Source: Hexactinellida sp. DTS-2022 (taxonomy: Eukaryota > Porifera > Hexactinellida). Taken from it: a DNA stretch of 64,000 bases. A model generated the notes under the pieces. That model was not told the DNA's origin and did not search any database. It saw nothing but the letters and a program-made list of their open reading frames with translations. Made by a program: the position numbers and the translations under genes. The first letter of the stretch is position 1. The number at the start of each line of letters is the position of its first letter. Where the stretch lies: the NCBI GenBank assembly GCA_028753945.1, contig JAPNXP010000009.1, positions 6,324,001-6,388,000 on the forward strand. The letters run 5' to 3'. This document shows positions 31,601 through 41,152 of this stretch, piece after piece.

Positions 31601-34128
31601 ACCACTTCCCCGTGGCGAGCATTGACTCCCAGACGAGTGACGTAGGAGGCACTCTCTCCCTCTCGCTGTGCGGGCCCCTGACAGACGCGAGTCTGGACAG
31701 CTGTAGCAACAACGAAACAGCTGTTTGTCTGACGAAAGGCGGTAATCATTACCCGATTGCTACGGACTTCACATCCAAGTGGTTCTACGGAGAGGAGATA
31801 GTGGTGTCCTACTACGACGGCTACGACTGTCTGGACGCTTCCTCTCCCTTCAAGAGCTCCGTGGAGCTTACAATGCTGTGCGGCCCTACACATCGACAGA
31901 GAGTGCAAGAGCGGAGTGAGGAGTGTGTGTACCGGGTGTTGTGGGAGACCCCGGCGCTATGTCAGTACCAGGTGGAGTGCAGCGTCACACACGGGGGGCA
32001 GGAGTACGATCTGAACTGGCTGAAGGCATACGATAACAACTGGATAGTCAACTTCAACGGAGATAAGTTCCTGATCAACGTGTGTCACAATCTGCTCCCA
32101 GATGGCGCTCAGAAATGCGAAGTCACAGCTGCTATCTGCATGCTTAGCGGGGACAAAGCTGTCAGCCTGGGCCAGGTCTCAGCGGGCCCCGAGTACGTGG
32201 GGGAGGGCAGCTTGAAGATAGACTACTGGGAAGGGGATGTGTGTGGAGACGGGAGGTATAGCTCTAGCATAGTGTTCAACTGTCAGAAGGGAGCTGATCT
32301 AGAAGATTACATCACACAGGAGAGCCAAGTATGTTCCTGAGTTTAACTCTGTGCTTATTGTATTTAACCTTAATCCTTCTAGGGCTGTCACTATACGTTC
32401 ACATGGGCCACACACGTGGCTTGCGCTAGCACAGAAGGCTCCAGCTTTGGCGATTGCAAGATAGAGAACAAAGTGACGGGTGACGTGTACGATCTAGCTC
32501 CCGTGTTAGCTCTGGGCGCAGTGAACGTCAGCAACGCTCCGCTTATCGAGGTTATCGCTTGTCAGATGATCCAGGGAGACTGCAAGGGCTCGGTATGTTA
32601 CAACCGTACTAGGAGTTATGGTGCTTATAATGAGAAAGTTGGTCTCAAACTGAAGGATAACGTTCCTATCCTTGAGTATAGCGGGGGGGATGCCTGCGGC
32701 AGTGGAAAGTACGAGTCTCGAATAGATTTCGTTTGTAACAAGAGTGCGGTAGATCACAAGTATGTAGTGCACCTACCGACTGACGGCTGTTACCATTATT
32801 TCCTGTGGCACACCCCGCTGGCTTGTGCCTCCACTCTCACAGAGTGTGAACTGACAGTTGGCGACAGAGTTGTCGATATCACCGATCTAAACAGGAAGTA
32901 TACTCCGTGGGAGGTAGCCGTGACAGATGAGACCCTCTACTTCAACCCGTGTGATGGCATGAGTTGGTTCCTAGCGCACACGGAGCTGGAGAGTGAGTCC
33001 TGTTCCTCTGACTCTCTCGCCTGTCTGTTGCGGGACAATGTTCTTCGCGAGGTAGGGGGCCTCGACACAGCTGTTCTCAGCACTAGCCAGGATGGGAAGT
33101 ACCCGATAGAAACCGCACGTAGCCAGACCAAATGCCACATTGATACGTCTAAGACTTTCTCCGTTAAGATACTATTCTACTCCGGACCCACTATGGTAGG
33201 GACCCCAGTCTTCGGAGGCACCAAGGACTCGGCCAGCTCCTGTGTGGTCAGCATTATATTCAGCACTTCTCTCGTAGGCCAGGCGTCTCCTCTCAACGCA
33301 CAAGGTGAATTGGAAACCACAGGGAAAGCAGGGTCGTGTCATGATGCATTGGTTAAGTTTAATAAGGACAAGGATTACCACGTTAAGAGTGATCACGCAG
33401 ACTTCTATATTAATTTCTGTTCCTATACAAGTGATGGCGGTTGCGAGGGTGCCTCCGTGTGTGCTGTGTTGACTGAGGGGTCTAATCCCCTGGGGCTCAG
33501 TTCCTACCAGAAGCAGAGAGTTAAGGCTATCAACGGGTCTTATATTGAGCTGATAATGAGCTCTGCCAACAGGTCTTGTCCCCTCACAGACAAACACATC
33601 CTCACGCTATTCTACATATCCTGTGATGCTAAGTACACTGAGGTTGCAATAGCTTTCCTATTCACTGCCCCGACAGGCTGTCTCTATGCATTCAGTGTGC
33701 AGGCTCCGCTGTCCGTTTGTCTGTCTTATGAGCCGACTGATGCTCCTCTGGGAGATATCCCGAATAGCTCGGGTACTGCTTTCGTGTTCGTAATAGTCAT
33801 GATCCTGTGTCTGCTGGGGATATTCCTGTCCATTCTGCTGACGCTGTGTTTCTATAAGCGCTCCAAGAAGGGAGACCGCGTGTTCTACAAGCTGAGAGCC
33901 TATCTGTCCCGCGTGCCGGACGTGCAGTATCGGTTCCAGAAGATCGACGGGTCGGAGGTGGGGCATTTGATAACTAACATGAGTGGTAGCGAATCTGATG
34001 ATGAGAACAACTCAGAGGAGAGAATAGCGGCTGCAAATATAGAGCCTGCTGCGTCTGACAAGTTTGCTATTTCTGGTCCTTCTGCAGGTAGGGACGATTC
34101 AGATGATGAGGATTTTATTAAACTCTAA
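25627..34128 (+). CDS. IGF2R: cation-independent mannose-6-phosphate receptor, 16 exons
   Basis: Exons: 25627-25995, 26041-26487, 26538-26846, 27024-27304, 27350-27534, 27584-27849, 27898-28218, 28269-28565, 28785-29142, 29410-29645, 29705-29980, 30030-30381, 30598-30780, 30834-31267, 31324-32328, 32383-34128. All junctions are GT-AG and keep frame; product 2354 residues (human about 2490). After a signal peptide come roughly 15 MRH repeats, each with an FxWxTxxAC-type linker (FHVDWYSDHACA, FFEWPTPLACIS, YTFTWATHVACA) and a YxGGxxC strand (LIYSGGSGC, LVYSGGQRC). A transmembrane helix (TAFVFVIVMILCLLGIFLSI) precedes a 90-residue tail ending DDSDDEDFIKL, equivalent to the acidic-cluster dileucine sorting motif DDSDEDLLHI of mammals. 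The receptor carries mannose-6-phosphate-tagged lysosomal enzymes from Golgi to endosomes. IGF-2 binding need not apply outside mammals. No fibronectin type II insert is seen. The intron at 29143-29409 holds a tRNA gene. Confidence 0.92.
29265..29338 (-). tRNA. tRNA-Ile (anticodon AAT)
   Basis: The 74-nt cloverleaf has a 7-bp acceptor stem (GCCCTCG with CGGGGGC, one G-U pair) and discriminator A. TAGCTCAGCTGGTTAGAGC forms the D arm and matches the A box. The anticodon loop is CTAATAA, giving AAT, which is read as IAU after inosine modification. GGTTCGATCC is the T-loop and B box. A TTTTTT-like run does not directly follow; the 3' flank reads GTTTTTTGC on the coding strand, which can terminate RNA polymerase III. 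The gene lies antisense in intron 9 of the mannose-6-phosphate receptor gene. Confidence 0.95.
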
Positions 34129-34452
34129 TATTAACTTTGATAGTTTATTTCCTATTCTTGCACGGGTGATTAATATTTGTAACTTCTCATCAGATAAATG
34201 TAGAATATATTTAATTCTAAATCGTTTGGCCACACTATTAGAGTTAAATTTATTTACATTTTGACAGATATTTACTTTGATTATTGTTAATATAAACTGG
34301 CAAAATATTTTGGCCATTACATTTCCCAAATTAATATTATGAATCTCTACTTTGGCTGTACAATAATTTACTATCTGCATCAAATGTCAATGAGTAAGTA
34401 AACTGACACTTTTTTCTCGGTTCTATTTTACCCAACAAGGAATTTAATTAGA
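34129..34452. other. intergenic region
   Basis: 324-nt AT-rich spacer between the mannose-6-phosphate receptor and the first Ig-like gene. No gene seen. Confidence 0.5.
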
Positions 34453-35652
34453 ATGCTCTTTAAATTGAAGCAAATATGGAATCGTTCTGTGAGTTCATTC
34501 TACATATTTATCTCCCTTCTCTCATTCTTTATTAACGTGTATTGTGAGTTCATTCCTCCACCTAGTGAAGTGTGTCTGGGAGATTCCATTACTTTCCACT
34601 GTTCCCTTAGTGGATCTTTTTCAACAGAACAACTTTTTCTTATTAATTCTTCAGCGTTCAATTTCTTCCAAATTAACCTTGACAATTATTTGGGATTCGA
34701 TCTGTCCCGTATCAGTGCTACAGTTGATAATACTCTTAATCCAAATGATGGCATTTATACTGATCTCCGTGCTAACATTACTCTCGTCAATATAACCAAA
34801 GGAGATAACAATACTCTGTTGGGATGTAGTGCAAGGATAGTTGGTACATCTAACGACCAGATAGAATCAGGTACCCTTATTCTAGGCTCTCCTCCTTCCG
34901 AGCCCAGCATTCAAGTTGTACCAATCCCTCCTAACTGTACAGTTAGAGTGTCCTGGTCCTATCCCTATCCCTCTCAGCCCCTGACTCAGGACCTGTCAGA
35001 CTCTGAGTCCGGTAGCTTGAGTATAACTTCCGGTCGGACGTATTTCTCCAGCCCCCTCACAGCTGGAGAGGAGACTAGCTACACTCTGCTGGCTACTCAC
35101 TGTCTGGGAGAGGTGACAGCTTCCGCTGTATTCACACCTCCCTCTCAGCCTGATCCCATCTCCTGCTCCGCCACCTATGGCACAGAGGACAGGAGACTCG
35201 TTATTCAGATACTAGGCTACTGGTCTGGGTACTCTATTGATACTAGCTTTAGTCTATTCACAGAATCCGATACAGTTCTAACTGGTAACTTCTCTGAGAA
35301 TAGTCCTTATTACTACTCCAGAGATATGTTTGATATACAAGCTACCACTAACCATACTGTCCGACTTACATCTGTATTGAGAGATTGTATAGGGTCTGAT
35401 TCTGTATTGTGTGAAGCTAAACTTAATATTACCCTTATGGCGCCAATGACTACTAATTATGCCACTACCAGTCCTAATGGCACCCAGACTGCCACTACTA
35501 GTTCTGTGACCACTAATACTAATGCGATTAGTCTATTTTATATAATGTTTTGGATTGGTATAATCGGGTCAGTGCTCCTTCTACTCCTCGTTATAATAGT
35601 TTTTATCGTTTGTATTTTCATTTGTGTAAATATACTATGGGGATATTTCTAG
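34453..35652 (+). CDS. Ig/FN3-like type I surface protein, tailless
   Basis: Intronless, 399 residues; ATTAG lies one base before the ATG. A cleavable signal peptide (HSF..FYIFISLLSFFINVYC) is followed by a likely V-type Ig domain (LGDSITFHC ... LLGCSA), an FN3-like module (EPSIQVVPIPPNCTVRVSWSY ... SYTLLATHC) and a third beta-rich module ending in LCEAKLNITL. Many N-x-S/T sites suggest heavy glycosylation. A Thr/Asn-rich stalk leads to a single membrane helix (IGIIGSVLLLLLVIIVFIVC) and the protein ends about ten residues later (CVNILWGYF), with no signalling tail. It is a tandem duplicate of the next gene. I do not recognise a named family; adhesion, immune or allorecognition receptor is inference. 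Confidence 0.72.
   Translation: MLFKLKQIWNRSVSSFYIFISLLSFFINVYCEFIPPPSEVCLGDSITFHCSLSGSFSTEQLFLINSSAFNFFQINLDNYLGFDLSRISATVDNTLNPNDGIYTDLRANITLVNITKGDNNTLLGCSARIVGTSNDQIESGTLILGSPPSEPSIQVVPIPPNCTVRVSWSYPYPSQPLTQDLSDSESGSLSITSGRTYFSSPLTAGEETSYTLLATHCLGEVTASAVFTPPSQPDPISCSATYGTEDRRLVIQILGYWSGYSIDTSFSLFTESDTVLTGNFSENSPYYYSRDMFDIQATTNHTVRLTSVLRDCIGSDSVLCEAKLNITLMAPMTTNYATTSPNGTQTATTSSVTTNTNAISLFYIMFWIGIIGSVLLLLLVIIVFIVCIFICVNILWGYF
34900..35444 (+). repeat. tandem gene duplication, copy 1 of near-identical segment
   Basis: This 545-nt block encoding the FN3-like and third modules is aligned without gaps to 36518-37062. By hand count about 28 bases differ, near 95% identity. Identity falls upstream in the Ig domain and stops abruptly downstream at the stalk and membrane segment. 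Confidence 0.8.
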
Positions 35653-36106
35653 AGTAATTTTGTTTAGTAAGTTTCTTTCTTATGAAGGAAGATTCGGCGA
35701 TGTGAGTGTATACGTATTTTGTGGTTTAATCTTCTTACTTGAATTTATTTATGTATTGTAAATATATAATTTTTCATCTTTGAGTAAAACTGACTTGTTA
35801 GAATTATTATGATACGTATATACGTATATATTTATAATTTTGTACAATCTTCATCGCAACTTCTTTATATTTTTGCTTATTAGTTTAACTTCCTATTTAT
35901 CTTTGAGATGCCAGTGTGATAGAGTTACCTTTAAGGCGGAGTTGTTTATTTTCTGCTGACCTTATTGAGTATTTCTTGTCGTTTTCTAATCGGGACAACT
36001 TGTAAACTTTGGCCCTTACTCTAGCCTCAAGCCCATGTTTGCTTCGACAATTTAGGCTAATATTTAGTTAACCTATTGATAATTTAATACCTCTTAACTA
36101 GCTCCA
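35653..36106. other. intergenic region between the duplicated surface genes
   Basis: AT-rich spacer with a short (TA/CG) run GATACGTATATACGTATAT near 35812. It does not resemble the flank of the first copy, so duplication boundaries lie inside the genes or have drifted. Confidence 0.5.
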
Positions 36107-37450
36107 ATGAGAGTTTTCTCAATTTTAACATTACTTCTCTCATTCTCTCTTAACTTGTATTGCGAGTTCATCCCTCCAGCTGGTGAAGTGTGTCTGGGAG
36201 ATTTAATTACATATCACTGTCTGCTTTCTGGAACTTTTTCAGCTGTACAGGAATTTTTAATTAATTCAACAACACTTAATCTTTTCCAAATTAACCTTGA
36301 TAATTATTCGGGACTCGATCTGTCCCGTATCAGTGCTACAGTTGATAATACTCTTAATCCAAATGATGGCACATATACTGATCTCCGTGCTAACATTACA
36401 CTCTTCAATATAACCAAAGAAGACAACAATACTCTGATAGGATGTAGTGCAAGCATAGATGGTACAATTCAAATCCAGATTAAATCAGATACCCTTATAC
36501 TAGCCTCTCCTCCTCCTGAGCCTAGCATTCAAGTTGTACCAATAGCTCCTAACTGTACAGTTAGAGTGTCCTGGTCCTATCCCTATTCCTCTCAGCCCCT
36601 GACTCAGGACCTGTCAGACTCTGTGTCCGGTAGCTTGAGTATAACTTCCGGTCGGTTGTATTTCTCCAGTCCCCTCACAGCTGGAGAGGAGACTAGCTAC
36701 ACTCTGCTGGCTACTCACTGTCTGGGAGAGGTGACAGCTTCCGCTGTATTCACACCTCCCTCTCAGCCTGATCCCATCGCCTGCTCCGCCACCTATGGCA
36801 CAGAGGACAGGAGACTCGTTATTCAGATACTAGGCTACTGGTCTGGATACTCTATTGAGACTAGCTTTAGTCTATTCACAGAATCTGATACAATCCTAAC
36901 TGGTAACTTCTCTGAGGATAGTCCGTATTATTATTCCAGAAATATGTTTGATATACAAGCTACCAGTAACCATACTGTCCGGCTTACATCTGTATTAAGA
37001 GACTGCTTAGGGTCTGGTTCTGTAATGTGTGAAGCTGAACTTAATATTACCCTTATGGCGCCACTGACCACTACTACTACTACCACTATGGTTGATATGT
37101 CTGCAACTACTCTGTCCCAACCGAGCTCTCTAGCCAGCTATGCAATCTACATCTTAATAGCAGGAGTCCTAACCTTAGTCCTGCTAATGCTATTTGTCGT
37201 TATCCTATTTCTCGCGTACCTACTGCGCAGGAGCAGAACCAGCAGATTGAAGTCATTCCCTAAGAAGCGTCTCTATGAGTCGCACGCAGGCCCCCCCGAG
37301 GTACCTGAGACGGGCGCTAATGGGGAAGAGCTGCATTATATACAACCAGATTTCTCCCAAACCCCAGATGCCCCCAAGCCCAAGGCGGCTTTTCCCCAGA
37401 CTCATTACACAGACATTAATCAAGCTAGCGTCGCTATGCAGTCTCTGTAA
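36107..37450 (+). CDS. Ig/FN3-like type I surface protein with ITSM-like tail
   Basis: Intronless, 447 residues; the ATG follows ACTAG by five bases. Signal peptide, Ig, FN3-like and third module match the preceding gene, with the most variation in the first Ig strands (LGDLITYHCLLSGTFSAVQEF versus the other copy). After a short Thr-rich stalk a membrane helix (AIYILIAGVLTLVLLMLFVVILFLAYLL) is followed by a basic patch (RRSRTSRLKSFPKKR) and a 75-residue cytoplasmic tail. This contains HYIQPDF and THYTDI; the second fits T-x-Y-x-x-I, the immunoreceptor tyrosine switch motif. The tail has no counterpart in the first copy. Function unknown; see findings. Confidence 0.72.
   Translation: MRVFSILTLLLSFSLNLYCEFIPPAGEVCLGDLITYHCLLSGTFSAVQEFLINSTTLNLFQINLDNYSGLDLSRISATVDNTLNPNDGTYTDLRANITLFNITKEDNNTLIGCSASIDGTIQIQIKSDTLILASPPPEPSIQVVPIAPNCTVRVSWSYPYSSQPLTQDLSDSVSGSLSITSGRLYFSSPLTAGEETSYTLLATHCLGEVTASAVFTPPSQPDPIACSATYGTEDRRLVIQILGYWSGYSIETSFSLFTESDTILTGNFSEDSPYYYSRNMFDIQATSNHTVRLTSVLRDCLGSGSVMCEAELNITLMAPLTTTTTTTMVDMSATTLSQPSSLASYAIYILIAGVLTLVLLMLFVVILFLAYLLRRSRTSRLKSFPKKRLYESHAGPPEVPETGANGEELHYIQPDFSQTPDAPKPKAAFPQTHYTDINQASVAMQSL
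36518..37062 (+). repeat. tandem gene duplication, copy 2 of near-identical segment
   Basis: Partner of 34900-35444, with the same length and no indels. A central run of about 170 nt (aligned to 35055-35228) has a single difference, suggesting gene conversion. Confidence 0.8.
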
Positions 37451-37719
37451 CTTATTTTATTTATTATCAAAGATATATAGCTGCTCAAGTCCCTACCCAG
37501 TAGTACTGGTATAGTACCCTAGCTTTATATGTCCCTTCAGTTTATCTGTTTATATGTTGTTGTATATTCTTAACTAAAGTTTGTTTGCCTGTATTTTCTT
37601 ACCTCAAGTTTGTTTTGCTCCTATATTTTGTAAATATTATAACTCTACATAGAAATACGGTTAATTGAGTTCTAGTACACGAGGTTCCATTGGTAATTAA
37701 TCCGTATATTTAATACAGC

Positions 37720-38848
37720 ATGGTCAGTGCATTATCTCCACTGGCCACGAATCATGGCTTGGAGGTGGACCTGGCTAGCCTGACGGCTACTGACATAGAT
37801 TTCCATCTCAAGACCGAAGGGGGAGTCCCCAATGAACAGGAGCTATTGAATAGAGCTCAGCAGTGCACCCAGAGTGTATTCAGTCAGCTGTTTAGCCTCC
37901 CTCACGAGAGAGACGGACACCTGTCAGTTGTGAAGCTGCCGGACCCGAAGAGCCTGCTCCCTAGATACCAGCCCCTGCCCCAGCCCAAGCCTCTGACCCG
38001 CTGGGAGAGGTACTCCCGCGAGAAGGGCGTCAGCAACAAGAAGCGGAGCAGAATGGTGTGGGACGAGGGGGGACAGGAGTGGAAGCCCAGATGGGGGTAC
38101 AAGAGGGCCAGTAACAAGCCAGAAGACCAGTGGCTAGTTGAGGTTAGTGTCTATATCCATAGAGCACTTGTAGCAATTGTTAACTACTGTGAGATATAGA
38201 TTCCAGATCAGAAGAACCCTTACGAAGACTACTTCGAGAAAGGAAAGGAGGAGAAGCGGGAGAGAGTAGCCAAGAACGAGTACCACCGGGTCAAAAACTT
38301 GATGAGGGACCATGAGGGCAAGATTAAAGCGCCACACCTCCTCACGAGCCAGGGGGAAAAGGGGGGAAAGAGAGAGATAAGGAAAATGAGTGGACTTGCG
38401 AAAACATCAACACCTTCTCTCGGAAAGTTAGTTATTGTTTGTAGTTTATTCGGTTGTGTTGATTTGTGAGGGTAGGTTCAGCGAGAAAGTGAAAGGAGAA
38501 CCTAAGTCAATTCGGGGCCAGAAGCGCAGGTTCGATCCTGTGCTGGGAGATCTGAAGTCAGAGAGAGAGAAACAACTCAAACTCCTGGAGAATATGTCTC
38601 GAGATAAGCCGATTGTGAATATCGGGAAGGCTGTCAACAGGCATATTGATAGGAAACAGAAGTTTAGCAAGCATGCAGAGGACGGCTCCGATAACGAGAA
38701 TACACGGACGGGAAGGAATGGTAAATTTGGGAATAAGTTTAAAGGAAAGCCTCCAAAGGCAAAATCAGCTAAATCAGGTAAATCAGGTAAGAAAGTTGAG
38801 AAGAAACTGAAGAGATTGCAGCAGACAAAGAAAAGAATGAGACTTTAA
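37720..38848 (+). CDS. RRS1: regulator of ribosome synthesis 1
   Basis: Exons 37720-38142, 38200-38426 and 38476-38848; 340 residues (human 365). A TACAG one base before the ATG is typical of this window. RRS1 escorts 5S RNP (RPL5, RPL11) into the nascent 60S subunit. The hallmark core is LTRWERYSREKGVSNKKRSRMVWDE, then EWKPRWGYKRA, then the basic EEKRERVAKNEYHRVKN. The TPSLGK...FDPVLGDLKSEREKQLKLL segment and a lysine-rich nucleolar tail (KSAKSGKSGKKVEKKLKRLQQTKKRMRL) complete the family. Introns are 57 and 49 nt. Confidence 0.94.
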
Positions 38849-39126
38849 TTATTTTCTTTTGTCGATTAGTTATTTTATAAAGTTACTACCACCTCATCAC
38901 TTGATCGTGATAGTTAATCTTTTCACCTCGGTTAATCCATTCCTAGTATTGTGTAGTTATGATGCATTGTGTCTCTGCGTAATTGGATCCCCTAATTTGA
39001 AATTCTAACCATTATATGCTCATCAGAAAGCATACGTCTTTAGTGCTCAGCAGAACTATTATATTTAAAATATTCCTTCTTTAAGAAATACTATAGTTAG
39101 GTGTTTGCCTCAACCAACTGACAGAA

Positions 39127-40848
39127 ATGTGGCTTTTTGATCGATTCGTCCTTTTTCACGCGTTTTCTTTGCGAGGCTTTCTTAATGACCTCCCAAGGTA
39201 TATTTTCTTGTTACTATGGATGCTCACGAATATCGGACTCTTCATCGGGTTTTTTATCCAATTCGAGACGTTTCCTAGATACTTCTACTTCCGTTTGATT
39301 TCTCGCCAAGGCCTGGCCTTTGCCAGAGCTCCTGCGTCGGTTATTAACTTCAACTCGCTGTTGATCCTCCTACCCGTCTGTAGGAATCTCATTTCCATCG
39401 TGCGCGGCACCTGCTTCCGTTGTTCTCGCGGTCTCCGCAAGGCTCTTGACAAGAATATTAGCTACCACATGCTATTCGCTTGGACTATTATCTTCTCCTC
39501 AGTCATACACACTGCGGCTCACTACTTCAATTACGAATTCATCATCACTGACGCCGCCACCCCACAGAGGTTCTTAGAGGTACCCGCTAACCCTATTATG
39601 AACAACCCTCTCGTGTTCAAAAATGTTATCGAGAACAGGACCACGGCTCTCCCGTTGGACGCTGTCCTCTTGAACTACAATACGTGGGCGGGCATAACCG
39701 GACATATAATATGGCTTGTCCTGTTCCTAATGGCCACTTCCTCTGTTGAGGTGATTAGGCGTAGCTTTTTTGAGATTTTCTGGTACACGCACCACCTGTT
39801 CATCTTCTACTTCATCGCACTCGCTTTCCACCAGTTCCAGATGTTACTCCCTTTCCAGGCGAATGTAGCTCAACACGATCCCGTCAATTGTTCTACTTTC
39901 CCTCTGGGAGCAGAAGGCTGTCCCATTGCTGCCACGTTCACGGCTGCTACCCCCAGCTCCTACAAGTATTTCGTTATCCCTCTCGCGATTTATCTCCTCG
40001 AGCGGGTGATCCGATTCATTAAGAGTCTCATTCCAGTCGAGATCGTGCATGTCGAGGAGCACCCCTCCAAAACGCTTGAGATTCGAATGAAGCGAAGGTT
40101 CTTCCGCCAGGACGTGGGTCAGTACGTATTTGTGAACATTCCTTCCATCAGTTTCCTGGAGTGGCACCCCTTCACGCTCACCTCCTGTCCAGAGGATAAT
40201 CCGGAGTTCAGTGTGCACATCAGAATCGTGGGGGACTGGACAGAGGCGCTGCTTAAGAAAGTGCGACAGAAGGGACCTAATGTTAAGAGCACGATAATCG
40301 CTGTTGACGGTCCGTTCGGGACAGCTAGCGAGGATGTGTTTGACTATGAGATTGTCATGTTGGTCGGAGCCGGGATTGGAGTCACTCCTTTCGCGTCTGT
40401 TCTTAAGTCGATCTACAACAAGCGTAAGAACATGAACCTAAAGAAACTGGCTCACGTGTACTTCTTCTGGGTGTGCCCCCAGCCTCAGTCCTTTGAGTGG
40501 TTCGCTACTCTCCTTAAAACAATCGAGAAGTCTCTCCAGGACGAAGGCTGTCCGGACCTGATACGGTACGAGATATACCTCACTCGCGGCTGGACTGCCG
40601 CAGAAGCGCGAAATATCTACCTCCACGAGGACGACGTCGAAGACCCCATCACCAGGCTGGGAGCCAAGACCAACTATGGGCGGCCGAAGTGGGGCGAGAT
40701 ATTCGCAAATATCGCGGCCGATCACCGCGGGAGGAAAGTGGGCGTTTTCTTCTGTGGCCCTTCGGTCCTGTCAAAGCAGCTGCACATAGAGGCGAATAAG
40801 AACTCCGATCAAAACTGCAGCTTTTCTTACAACAAAGAAAACTTCTAA
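39127..40848 (+). CDS. NADPH oxidase, NOX2-like
   Basis: Intronless, 573 residues; TGACAG lies two bases before the ATG. Six helices hold the ferric-reductase core with haem-ligand histidines in HMLFAWTIIFSSVIHTAAHYF and YTHHLFIFYFIALAFHQF. FAD binding is in EWHPFTLTSCPED, NADPH binding in GAGIGVTPFASVLKSI and VFFCGPSVLSKQLH. The C-terminus SFSYNKENF matches the NOX1-3 tail that contacts the nucleotide domain. There is no N-terminal EF-hand, so it is not NOX5 or DUOX; the family needs a p22phox-like partner and cytosolic activators. It produces superoxide across a membrane. AATAAA at 41081-41086. Confidence 0.95.
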   Translation: MWLFDRFVLFHAFSLRGFLNDLPRYIFLLLWMLTNIGLFIGFFIQFETFPRYFYFRLISRQGLAFARAPASVINFNSLLILLPVCRNLISIVRGTCFRCSRGLRKALDKNISYHMLFAWTIIFSSVIHTAAHYFNYEFIITDAATPQRFLEVPANPIMNNPLVFKNVIENRTTALPLDAVLLNYNTWAGITGHIIWLVLFLMATSSVEVIRRSFFEIFWYTHHLFIFYFIALAFHQFQMLLPFQANVAQHDPVNCSTFPLGAEGCPIAATFTAATPSSYKYFVIPLAIYLLERVIRFIKSLIPVEIVHVEEHPSKTLEIRMKRRFFRQDVGQYVFVNIPSISFLEWHPFTLTSCPEDNPEFSVHIRIVGDWTEALLKKVRQKGPNVKSTIIAVDGPFGTASEDVFDYEIVMLVGAGIGVTPFASVLKSIYNKRKNMNLKKLAHVYFFWVCPQPQSFEWFATLLKTIEKSLQDEGCPDLIRYEIYLTRGWTAAEARNIYLHEDDVEDPITRLGAKTNYGRPKWGEIFANIAADHRGRKVGVFFCGPSVLSKQLHIEANKNSDQNCSFSYNKENF

Positions 40849-41152
40849 CAGCTCTGCCCCCATAACTCCACTATAGAACCAGTGTGTGCTCCCGTGTGTG
40901 AATTACCTTTATTTGTATAAATGGTTTTAATAGGTTTAGGATCCTACAGCAACATGTTGTTTTACTTTATTTGTTGTATTTTATGCTTTGTTTGTTTTTG
41001 AAGATTTTAGCGACCAACAAATACTGTGGTTATTATTGATTCTATGAGTAGATACTATTATTAAAATGAGTGATTCTATGAATAAATCCACATTTGTTCT
41101 CGTTTCGTTTTATATTGATAATTATCAGCCCACCAAACATAATTAGTGTTTG
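40849..41152. other. intergenic region
   Basis: NOX 3' UTR (AATAAA at 41081) and ELP1 5' flank. No other feature. Confidence 0.5.

Noticed and set aside
38521..38540. AGGTTCGATCC-like tRNA B box
   Set aside because: It is inside the RRS1 third exon in frame; no acceptor or D-arm partner sequence is nearby.
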